Assembly: GCA_013398175.1 (NCBI GenBank)
Contig: VZRZ01005377.1
Coordinates: 636,896 to 700,895 of the forward strand
Direction: 5' to 3'
DNA: 64,000 bases
Source: Climacteris rufus
Taxonomy: Eukaryota; Chordata; Aves; Passeriformes; Climacteridae
Below, in pieces: positions 10,872 to 21,480 of this stretch. Position 1 is the stretch's first letter, and each line of letters starts with the position of its first letter. The notes under the pieces are model-generated. The model was not told where the DNA came from. It saw nothing but the letters and a program-made list of their open reading frames with translations, and searched no databases. Position numbers and translations under genes: made by a program.

Positions 10872-12057
10872 TAGACAGGAAGGGTACCCATGGCTGGGAA
10901 AAAAGGGCACTTATGGGCACTTTATCTCTGTGTTTCTTGCTCTTTTGTCTCCCTGTCTCCTGGTATTTCCACCGTAGCTCAAGCTGCAGCCCTTAGCGTG
11001 CAAACCGTCAGAAAAAAAGACACCTCCTGCCGAGTGCCTGGATTTTGTCTGAAATATGAGCAAGAGATACAAGAGATGAAATCTCCCTCATCCTTGCTGA
11101 GGCCTGTCTCTGCAGCTGATGCTGAACAGCACTGAGTCATGGCAGAAGACATCATGAACTCCCTGAAGCCAAAGAAACACTTGCCAGCATCCCAAAGGGG
11201 ATTCCCAGCCACCTCACTCATGTGCAGTGCCTCTGGCATCCAGTGGCTTGCCCAGCTTTATTTATTTATTTGTTTTATTCACCTCTGTTTTGTCTGGAAA
11301 AGACTTATCTATTTCTCCTCCCATGGCTCAGGTCTTTCTTTCAGCTCCTGCCAAATCTTAGAGCTACGTGTTTTGCAAGCATCTTTGGAGGAGGAGCCCT
11401 CCCGTGTCCCTTGTCAGCCTGGCCAGCAGCCAGCTCCTGGGAGGTGACCAGGACCTGAGAGGAGAGGGATGTGGTGCCACAGCTGAAGGGAGAGACGTCA
11501 GGTAGGAGCTGTGATGTTTGGCAACCTGAAAGGCTGTGGAGCTAAAGTATCATCCCAGGACACAGCTTTAGCCCTGGGCTGAGCTTCCAGCAGGGACACA
11601 GCCCCCTCTCACGCAGGGGTGATGGGAAAGGCAAGCAAGCTGGAGAGAGGAGGGAAAGTGATACCCAGTGGCACTGGGAAACTCTGCCAGGCTATGAATA
11701 TGGCACCTAGCACCTGGCACATGTATGCTTAGCACTGCCACAGAAAGCCTCCTTCCCCCTTGCCAGTGGGTGCCATTCTGGCTGGGATAAGACTCTCGGC
11801 TGCTGCCACAGCCAGGCCACTGTCATCCATGGAAACACACTGGTTTGATTAATCTCTGTGTTTTCATCTGGGCCTCGCTTAGGAAGCTGCCCAGCTAGGG
11901 TCCCCAGGGAGAGGGGCCAATGGCTGGCACACCCCTGGCAGCCAGGCTGCACAAGGGGGAAGGAGTGGACCCTTCTTCCCTTTTTGGGGTGGCCCAGGCT
12001 GGCACAGACCTGGCTGTGCACCCGCCGTAGGCTCAGACCCACAGTTTGAGAGGGAGA

Positions 12058-12170
12058 GCATCGTCAGCACCACCGAGATCCAACGCCCTTCGCTGCGGCT
12101 GCATGCGCAGCACTGTCCTGACATTAAATAAATAGTAAAAAAAGAGAGACGGCGAGAGAGGGAGTGAAAC
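12058..12170. promoter_or_regulatory. CpG-dense pocket with NRF1-like site
   Basis: About ten CpG dinucleotides fall in roughly 110 bp, well above the neighbouring DNA. It contains GCATGCGC at 12101-12108, the core of the NRF1 consensus, set in GCTGCGGCTGCATGCGCAGC. No transcription start or exon can be placed. It could be a small promoter, an enhancer, or simply a GC-rich conserved element. Confidence 0.3.
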
Positions 12171-12605
12171 GTACACCCTCCATTTCACACAGTGTCCAGA
12201 GAGCCTGGCTGTCAGCATCCCATTGGACTCCCTCCAGACAGGTATTCATTACATAGATTTGACTTTTTAAATACGATAGAAATGAGAACCGCAAATTTAA
12301 TATGTTTTTCTTCTTGGGAGATGAGGGGGCAGGAGGGAGGGGAATAGCGTTTACCTCATAATTTCCCTTTCTCTTCCCCCCTCTGTGTAAGCCACATTAT
12401 TCTTTCTGCAAAGGTACTTGGGGAAACTTGCTAAAATTTTCCCTCATGCTTGAAATTTACTTACCCTGGGTAACAGGAAATGTGGTGTCTTGTGATGTAG
12501 ATTGTTATACCAGATGGTAATCTTAGCACATGCTATTTGTGTAGATCTGTGGTGCAAGTGAGTCATCATTCGTAGCTGACCTTCACTGCTGTGAAAATAC
12601 TTCTT

Positions 12606-12640
12606 TCAATAATAACAATAACAATAACAATAACAAACAA
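12606..12640 (+). repeat. (AATAAC)n microsatellite
   Basis: Repeated AATAAC/AACAAT units over about 35 bp (CAATAATAACAATAACAATA and onward), slightly imperfect at both ends. Confidence 0.9.
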
Positions 12641-14799
12641 CCTTTCGACAGTGTTTGCCTCTGCCTGGCACAAAGACAAGGGCCTGCTGTGCAGTCGGTG
12701 AAGGTGGGTCCTGGGCTCTCGGCAGAGCACAGTTACAATCCCTCTGGAGCAGGATCCAGGACTCATTACGAGTCTTTCCATTGGCTCTGCTGGGCTCTGG
12801 ATCAGGCCCAGGTCGTGTTGCATCACATTTCTTTACAGCCTCCTTACGTTTCCCTCTCTGCACTCCTCTGTTGACAGAAAGCATTTGCCCATTTTCTGCC
12901 ATAGAGGAAGAGGTACAGCCCCATAATCAGACCTAAATAATAGGACCAGCTCGTTGTTCTTTCCAAAGTCTCTGCAGCATGCTGAATTGAGGAGAAAGAG
13001 GAGACTGTGACATGCATTTTCCTTAAATTGCAATTATGCTTGCAATTTCTGCACCTGAAAAAGGTGTGTTTTTACTCGAGACAGGTATCAAAAACCATTA
13101 ATATTTCAATGGGGGGCATCAACTTCTGCTGGAGCCTCCAATAACACTTGCAGCAGCTCAGCCTTTCTTATCCCTTTTCATTGTCCATACAAATAATTCT
13201 GAACACAGGTTCCTGCTTCAGCAGATCAGTAGATCTAAGCCCAGATCCCGCAAAGACTCTATTGGTGCAGGACTGAGCTCATAAATTGAAATTACAGTTG
13301 TTATTAGTAGTGCCACTGTAGTCCTGTAGAAATCCAGACATAGTATTTGACTCCAGTGTTTCCTGCAGCAATGAATTCCACTCTGGGAAGATGCATTTCC
13401 TTTCATTTTCCTGAAGTTGTCTTTCTACTGTGGGATTTAAGACAAAGATTCATTTTTCTTTCCATTAAAATTAAAATACTGGATGTGAGCAGAAAGTGGT
13501 TTCTGGCTCTTTGTGAATATAAAAACCTCAGACCTTACTAGCTGTGATAGCTTTCCAGAGCTATTCTTCCAGGCATTTCAGCATCTACTTCACTGTGTCC
13601 TAGGAAAGAGGGTGAGAGTTTCAGAAAAAGGTACCTATTCTGCTTAGAAAGTTGTTTGATAAAATAAAGAAAGCATTTAAGTCAGGAGAACCCAGAAGCC
13701 TATCATATGTCAAACTTTTCAAAACCAATTACAACTCACATCTGATAGAGTGAAAATCACACTGGCAATTAGATCAAGAATGGCTGATTAAATTCCTCAG
13801 GCTCCCCAAATCACAACATCAGTATTTGTTTCAAAGACCCTATAATTACTGTATTTAAAAGGCTGTTATTCAATACTCTCCTCTAACTCTAAATTGCTCC
13901 TGATGTCAGCTCGAGGTACATAAAATTCTGCCTATGGCATATGCTATAACTGATCAGTGCATATGACTTTCGCGGCAACAGGCATATCTTTTGCTTTGTA
14001 CTAATCTTCTCTAAGATCAGAGTAGATGGATATTGTGGAAAAGGCAGTGGGTCTGATTAAAAGCCTATTAAATCCGTGGAAATACTGTATGCTAATGGAC
14101 TTTAGATCAGGTCCATTGTGACCTATTTTGCTGGATCACTGTTGCAATAAAAATGCCTATTTTCTAATGTTGTACTGCACTTACCCCCCTACCAGTGGAG
14201 TACAAGTGACACATACATTCATTTTAATCTACTCCACAGTTTTCAGCTGCTTTGATGAGAGGATTGACAAAACAGGAGCTAGTAGCGAAAGAAAAAAAAT
14301 TACTTTGGAGTGCTGTAAAATCATCTATTTCTTCAACAGCCTGTCTTCTTCAAGAGAATGTTGTATTTGTTACACTGTCCTGCTGGTAGCATTGATAAAC
14401 TGAAGTTCATTTTCTTGCTCTCCCATCCAATATATGCAGCCCTTGTAAAAGACAGAAAAATTCCTGATGTTTCAAAAAGTTGCTTTTGGTGCCAAAGCAG
14501 ACAGAAAACGTCTATGCTCCTGTAGAAATGCAAGGGAAATAAAGCTGTTTCTAAGGGGATAAATGTCTCTCCTATTTCCTATTCGCTGTTACTTTGGTTA
14601 CTGTTACTTTTAAACATTCCTAGCATTTTGCACGTAATAAAAAAAAGGCAAAATCCCTGTTCATTTCTAGACACTATTTTCTAACCAAAGCTGCTTGTGT
14701 CGAAGAAAGGTGTAAACACCAAAGTCCATCCCACTCCAGTATGGCAGCCCATCCTAGGGTGCAGCTCTTGCCCCTCTGTTTGTTGAAGGAAGGAGATAC

Positions 14800-14816
14800 A
14801 AAAAAAAAAAAAAAAA
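14800..14816 (+). repeat. A17 homopolymer
   Basis: Seventeen A residues, then GAAAAAAGAGAATG. No gene-derived body is recognisable upstream, so this is not called a retropseudogene. Confidence 0.9.
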
Positions 14817-17800
14817 GAAAAAAGAGAATGAAAATTGCGTAAGCAGGAGAACTTGAAAAACATAATCATAAGACCCAGTGATCTGCCCCTTATCTCTGGT
14901 CTTATGATCACCATCAACTGCATTTCTTCCTTCTGTGGTTTGGTCCATGATGCATGGCCATTCTGTTACACGGCATACAGTGCTCAGCTGTGGATAAATG
15001 TGACTTTCGTAGGAGTTACTCCTTGCATCCAGCTATCATCACCTGTTCCCCTCTACTGCCACTCTTTCCTCCAAAACTGTTCTTCAGTGGAAGCAAACCA
15101 GCAGGCAGACCCAGTCCCCATTCCATTACCAGTGCCACAGACCAGTGCGTCCACACGAGGACAAAGAGCTCACTACTAGGAACATTTCCTGCTGACAGCC
15201 TCCGTTGCTGTCCTGCGGCTTGTGTTTCTCTTGCTTATTTAAGAATCTATTTTAGCTTGATAGTTATTTGTGCTAATGAAGGGAGCAGTGCATCCCCTGT
15301 ACCACGATCTGGTTTTGGTTCCACCCAGAAGGTTACAAATAAGGACTGAAAAGAGAGCTTCAATTTCCTACTTGCTTGAAACTGTCTTTGTGTATTCCTG
15401 CAGGACTAGACATCAGAGAGCTGCTTCCATCCCATAATTTTGATGCTGAAATGCTAGGTGGGCTATGAAATGCAAACTGAATGGGGTTATCTGCACACAG
15501 CCCGACCTGCCTGTTAAAGGCTTCACATCCACCCTCACAACACGAGCTGGACTAGGCTGGGGTCAGGGCCTTGGGCAGTCATGACTGTACCCAGTCTGAC
15601 CCTCACAGGCTCTTCTCACTGATTCCTTTTCTCTGTCTGTGTGAGAGTGGTCTGAAATCTACCTAGGGCAGAACAAGGACATCTGAAATATTTTTTTCCA
15701 TAAGCATTGCCTGTGAGCAACCTGAGGTCTGTGACTTGTAAGATAGACTGCATGGGATTTAATTCATACTTTTATAACCTATTAAAATGACTGAGAGTTA
15801 CCAATATAGGTTTGCTGTTCCTGAAAACATTTTAGTTTTCATTAAACAGTAACGTCTGTATTTGCACTGTGGCTTTGGTTCTTTTTTTTCTTAAAAGTGT
15901 AAAAATCTCATTATTTGTTTTCCTCAAAGTGTTACACAAAGGAGCATCCTTGGCTGAAGAATCTACAAATATGGCAGTGTCTGATCTTCCTCATTTGTCT
16001 GTCATTAGTAATACCCTTTAGTAACCTCTGGCTAAGGCATTTTTCAGATATGCAGTTCTTCTGGTAACTTATTTACTCAGGACAGTTTAATTCAGAGGCA
16101 ACATCTGGATTTCCATGGAAGCCAGTCTTACAGCTTAGCTGCCTGAGGTACCACAGAGGTCAAGTGAACTGCCTGTGGTGATACTTTAGCTGCCATTGAA
16201 CTTAGGACCTTCCTGCCTCCAAAACACTGTGTTGTTACTGTCAGAGACTCTCCTCTCTCATCAAAAATCATATTCCTGGGGATGATCTTCTTTCCTTGGG
16301 CCCTGATTATATCCTTCCTTTTTCATGGTCATTCTTAGGCCAATTTTATCTGTTCACTGTGTCAGCCCTGCAGTACTGTCTTAAGAAATGTTGCTTGGCT
16401 CTGCATTTGTTTCCACATCATACTTCAGTGTTTTATTCAGATGACAGACAATGTTTGAAACTGTCCTTGTGGCCCTTGAAAAATTATTTTCTATTCCTTG
16501 CAAATTTCTAATATGAACAGATATTTCACCATCTGTGATTGTCTTGTGAAATCATGTCTTGTTAAGAGTGTTTTGAGGCCATACAAATCCATACAAAACA
16601 AAACTGTATTGTCTTCAGCTATTGTTTGTGTGTTAATTAAACATCTCTTTGAACAAATGGTGCAAACTCTCTAATAAACTTGTAATGAAAGAAATATTCA
16701 AAGCCTCAGTGATTAATGAGCAGATGTTAACAGGCAGTGCAAACTTATGGGAAACCATTTCTAATAGTGATGTCAACAGAGAACAATTCACAGACATAAT
16801 TACTAAAAAATTATCATAGACTTCCTTGTCAAGTATTTTGTATGTTTATAAAGCTGTTGGTGACTCATTTTAAGCAGTCTGGGAGACTTATTTGATTTGG
16901 AATTGGGGTTTTATTATAGCTTAGCTGTTATGTAATAGTTTACTCAGACGAAATGGTCAGCTATTCTTCCATCTCAGCATAGTCTTTATGTGTGCACTGA
17001 GATTCCTTGTAATTCTTTCAGCAAATTGTATCTAAATACTTTTCCATGCTTTTGAAATACGGTTCTCATTAAAGCAGAGTAGTAGAACAGCCTTTTGCTT
17101 AATTACCTATTAGATTGTCTGCCATCCACTATAAAGTACAAACACTGCAGTATTAGCCACCCTGTTCTGCTCAGTTCCCTGTTCCATGTGGAGCGGCTCT
17201 CTCTGACACACAAGCAGCCTCAGTAAATTTTGTCCATGTTTGTTTTAGGGGCAATTTCATAGCAGGTAGAGTGCTGCCATTTATGAAAGGCAGGTGCATC
17301 CACTAATTTCTTAGGTTACAGCAGAAACTGCAATTAATGTTGCCTGTCTCTCCAGTGTCATTAATGTTGAAGCAAAGTAATCTGAATTTAATTTTCACGC
17401 TGGCGCTAAAATGACATTTCAGTGATTCCACGAGTTTCTTTTTCCAAGACATTCCAGTACAATCAGCTATAGAATTACCCATCTTTTTCTTTGATTGCTT
17501 ACTCTCATTCCTTCAAATGGACTCCAAAACTCAAACTTGGAGTTTTAAAAAAGGCAAGCACAGCTGTCCTCAACTCCTGGCTCTTCTCTGGGATACTTTG
17601 AGCATTTTGTATAGCTGAGCTGTAGCTGGTATTTGTAGAAAGCATTGAGATTTTTGGATGCTAATACAGAGTTATTTGATTTCTGTGTCATATAGCATGG
17701 TAGTGACAAGGTGTGGCAGATGAATAATGCCCACCAATACCACATTTAGACTTGCACTACCAAACTATGCTTGGCATTGCCAACAAACCATGACAGTTTT

Positions 17801-19971
17801 GGCCCCTGCTCTGAGAACTCTCTATAGCAGATTGTTGGTACCCCTTTGCGTACTTTCATGTTTTCTCATCTGCAAATATTTAAATTAAATTAAAATTGTC
17901 AGCTGCAGTCAAACCTGACACAATTTCTTGGAGAATTATTTTGCTGCACAAACACAAAATCTAATCAGTACAAATCGGTTTTGTAAGGCATGTTTGGGGG
18001 CAGAAACAGCCTTTATTTTTAATATGCATAGCCAGCGAGCTGCTTCTGGTGCAGATCAGGCCCTAGTGCAGCACATTCTCAGCTTGCATGGAACTTCAGA
18101 AAGAGTTGTTAGCAAAGACACCTTCCTAGAGATAGCACTTGTAGTTTGGTACTCTAGATGTCAGAGTACTCATCAGCACTCAGGAAGGGTCTATTGCAAC
18201 AGAGAGCAGAGATGCCAGAGTTTGTTCCAGTCCTCCTCAGTACAGAAAGTCTGCTGTGTCTTAGAAAAGAAATGCCTCAAGGAGTTTTGTCTTCCAAGGG
18301 TCCCTAGAAGCCAGGAGCTGGGTGCCTAAAACCTGCTTTGCAAATGCTAGCTCTGCTCTGGCAGCAAGAATGAGCAAAGGACTTCTGTGGCTGGAACTTT
18401 TAAAGGATCTGCAGCTTTCCAGGAAATTATGGAAGTATTTTTAATCAGGAAGCCAGTGGGTGAAATGCCGTTTTCAGACATATCAGTAGATCTGAAATTA
18501 CTCCTCTGATGTTGGGACACCCAGTCTTGTGCTTTTCTCTTGCTTTTTCCACCTCTACTACAACCTGTATGGCTCTGGTCCTGTGAAGATCCCTTCTTCT
18601 GGAGGAATTTTTTGAAAGCATATGCAAAAACAGAGGGTTTCTAACCTACTTGGTGATTTTCCTCTGCTGCAGCCATTACTCAGATCAAGGTTTACGAGGG
18701 GTGGTTGCAAAACTGGGGACTGGACAGAACCATTTACATCCCCCTCTTTCAAACTCTGGCAAGTACTTCTTTGGCCAGAATTGACAATGTGACACCCTGT
18801 CCCACCTCAGCCCCAAACTGTCCCTGGACTGCACACAGCTCCCATGTGCCAAGGAGAGGGTTTCTGCTGAAACCATGCCACACAGTTGCTGGCTCCCTTT
18901 TGTCTGCAGATAATTCATTTCAAGCTGGTAGAATGCCTGCAGCACTTTGGACTTGTGTCTAACACCATACTTTTGTAAATATATCAGTGTCATAAAGAGA
19001 TAAAATAGCAGAGAAATAAATCAGATTTCTCTCTTTGCCACTGTTTTTGTAGCACTACTGGGGAGTTGTTCATCTGAACAACACCTATCCTGGGATACAG
19101 GATAGCGTCAGTGTTGACCATTAACCTGGAAAAAACAGTTCAGGACAGAGAAAATGCAATCCTTTTTAATTCCCATCAGCTTGGGAGACTTGTGAGGCCT
19201 TGTGAGGGCATCCAGAAGTGTGTGTGTGTCACCCAAACAAGTACCTTCAAAACTGGGATAAATGGTGCAAACAATAAGACTTACAAGATTGGGAGATCTT
19301 CTGCCTTTCCTGCTGCATTCAGCTGTGGATCTCCTTTTCCCAGGCTTCAGGACAGGTGTGATGGCAAGATGGCCTTTGAAACAGCCATGGCAAAAGAGAA
19401 GCACTTGGTGGGTGAAGCCATCTTTGCAGAGGTCCCTCCTTACCACACCTTAAATCTCCCAGCGCACAGATGAGTGGGAATTTAGCAGTGGGAAAACTCC
19501 CTCGCTAACAGCAAGCCCAGGCCACGCACTGTGGAGGGAAGGGGCACATTGGCCGGCATGAGGGGAGTTACTGCAGCAGCTGAAGTGACCCAGCTGGGCA
19601 GCCCCAGGGACAGAACATTCTCAGCTCTGTGTCCTTCAATGGCAATACCATCTGAGATGGAAAATTTGAAAATGGACAAGAGCTTTTAAAGGGTAAAATG
19701 TTATTTTAAGCACACAGTGTTTTCTAAACTATTTACGTATCTAAGCTATATTCATTTATGGCATGATCAAGGAAGATACTAAAGCCTGTATTTAAGCATG
19801 CAAGCACTCTAATCAACTTCCTATTACATGGTCAGAATTGAATCTCATCATGAAACATGTTCCTCAATTCATGCTTTTAACTGGCTTTGAAAAGCCCATC
19901 TCTACACCACTGGATTGCATGTGATTGTTTAATGAAGCCTGAGCCTCAAGTCAGCAGGCTTAAGTCTGTAA

Positions 19972-20015
19972 TATTCATATGAATAGTAATTATCATCTTT
20001 GATAGATCTGTTAAT
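19972..20015. promoter_or_regulatory. Motif cluster: POU-like palindrome, TAATTA, TCF/LEF
   Basis: TATTCATATGAATA (19972-19985) is a perfect 14-bp palindrome resembling dimeric POU/octamer sites. TAATTA at 19987-19992 is a homeodomain core, and CTTTGAT at 19997-20003 is a TCF/LEF core. They sit in repeat-free DNA in a gene-poor tract, which suggests an enhancer. There is no functional evidence. Confidence 0.3.
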
Positions 20016-20948
20016 TGTAAAAATATTCTGCTTTTTTATGGAAAGGTGTAAACAGCGTGCAGTTTGGTAAGTGGTAATGGCAGAAATATTTTGGGGGTAC
20101 AAAAGAAAGGGAAAGAATGACTCATGTACGTATAGCTCTGAACACCATAGTTTTTGAAGACACTTCCAGAGAGGAACGTTAAACAGTTACCAAAACAATA
20201 CAATTTAGGGCTGGTTTTATTTTGGAAATCTTTGAAGTAACAACCTTCTATATATTTTTAAAAAATTAAATCATTAGCAAGACTCTAACATCCACATTTT
20301 TATGTTAGTTTCAATTGTTGTTTTGCAGAAAAATTGTGGCGAACTACAAGCATGTGTATGTAAAATGAGCAGTAATAAAATAACATCGTAAAATACAAAA
20401 CAACCTGAACAGCAGGTACTTTACAGAAGTGTTTTAGTTACTTTTTGTAAGATATACTTGGAGGAAAAAGGCATGTTGCAGAGTCCAAATGCTAAAAAAG
20501 CAGATCCAGTAAATAAACCTTGTTTTGGACTGTTTGTATGTAGCTGGAGACTACAGAGCAGAGAAGGGAGGTGCTCTGCATGGGGACTGCTTGAACTTTG
20601 TAAAAGGGAAAAGAAGCTTTGGGGGTATCCTGTGCCACAGAAAGAAATGTGTGTCAGAGCTGTATGTGTCTGTATATTTATGTGGTGTGTGCGGGTGAGA
20701 GAGAGGGTCCTGGAAGCAGAAACTAAATGAGGGATGTGGTCCTGGAAAGAGAAAAGTAGGGAAAGGCCAAAGAGCATTGCTGAGCTGGATCCAGCCCTGG
20801 GACATCACTCCAGCCAAGGAAGCTGTGAGATAGATTTTTTTTTTACATGTACATTTTTTATTACATTCTGAGTAATTTCCCACAACATTCCACATTTTTA
20901 AGCCTTTTCAGAAGGGGAAAGGGGAGGGAAGCTTGAGAAACATCAGAA

Positions 20949-20963
20949 TTTTTTTTTTTTTTT
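20949..20963 (+). repeat. T15 homopolymer
   Basis: Fifteen T residues about 230 bp from the CpG-island-like segment. No retroelement is attached. Confidence 0.9.
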
Positions 20964-21013
20964 GAGAAATTCCAGATCTCTTGAGAGCATAAAGCATTTT
21001 TAAGGTTCCTTAC

Positions 21014-21190
21014 CTGTATTTAAAAAGCTAATGATGACATAACCAAATAGACTATAAAGGAGCAGCAGCTGCTCAGTGAGAAGAAAACCGTAGGGGGCAG
21101 ATCCTCTGCTGGCAATCAGTGGTGAAATTAGAGGCAGCCTGACAGATGTCAGCAGCTGAATGTTCACAGCGATCAATAAAGGCTGTGAAC
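21014..21190 (-). other. Candidate minus-strand first exon (non-coding)
   Basis: On the minus strand the CpG-rich segment leads into single-copy DNA that ends at AAATACAG|GTAAGGAAC, a near-perfect donor with the exon end at 21014. The only long open frame across it begins at a GTG, not an ATG. The first ATG (near 21210) opens a frame of about 12 codons. This would therefore be a 5' UTR or lncRNA exon, not a coding one. The 5' limit is not determinable. Confidence 0.3.
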
Positions 21191-21480
21191 ACTCGTTTTT
21201 CTGCTGGGCATTTCGTCCACGCCGCTGCGAAGCGAGCGGGGAGCGGGTAGAGGGAGCGCACCTCCCCTGACGCGGAGTGGAACCTGGGGCCAGCTGACTC
21301 ACTGGGATCTCACAGCGGGCGTGCGGTGGAGGCAGGGATGGAACACATCCTCACTCCTGCACGGAGCACAGGGCCAGCCTCCCTGCCCTCCCAGCCGCTC
21401 GCTCCTGCCGGCACACGGCCTCGGTGAATCCCTGCAATCCGCTCTGGCTGCCCCGTGCCCGAGCAGGTGAGGTCAAGTTG
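21190..21480. promoter_or_regulatory. Isolated CpG-island-like segment, candidate divergent promoter
   Basis: Roughly 25 CpG dinucleotides occur in about 290 bp (for example GCCGCTGCGAAGCGAGCGGG and GACGCGGAGTGG). The surrounding sequence has only one CpG every 100 bp or so. In birds such islands usually mark promoters. A strong donor points away from it on each strand: GAGCAG|GTGAGG on plus with GT at 21467, and ATACAG|GTAAGG on minus with GT at 21013-21012. No TATA box is obvious. Neither side has an ATG-initiated frame of useful length, so the products would be 5' UTR exons or long non-coding RNAs. The nearest recognised gene ends 11 kb away and points toward it. Confidence 0.5.
21300..21466 (+). 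other. Candidate plus-strand first exon (non-coding)
   Basis: CpG-rich sequence ends at CCCGAGCAG|GTGAGGTC, a strong plus-strand donor with the exon end at 21466. No credible ATG-initiated frame runs into the donor. The start is arbitrary and the exon is inferred only from island plus donor. Confidence 0.25.

Larger units (their letters stand above)
10116..21013. other. Intergenic, no gene recognised
   Basis: No exon with credible splice sites and a protein-like frame was found. Long frames between about 10.9 and 12.2 kb and between 18 and 19.5 kb reflect local GC content and carry no recognisable domain. Contents: a G-run cluster (10848-10871), a GC/CpG pocket (12058-12170), a (TAACAA)n repeat (12606-12640), an A17 run (14800-14816), a T15 run (20949-20963), and repeat-free stretches with homeodomain-type motifs near 13.9-14.1, 16.6-17.45 and 19.7-20.1 kb. 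Confidence 0.6.

Noticed and set aside
14700..14830. A17 run as the tail of a processed pseudogene
   Set aside because: No recognisable transcript body upstream and no target-site duplication.
21000..21302. 100-codon minus-strand frame through the CpG island
   Set aside because: It begins at a GTG and has no ATG start, no recognisable domain, and reads past a strong splice donor.
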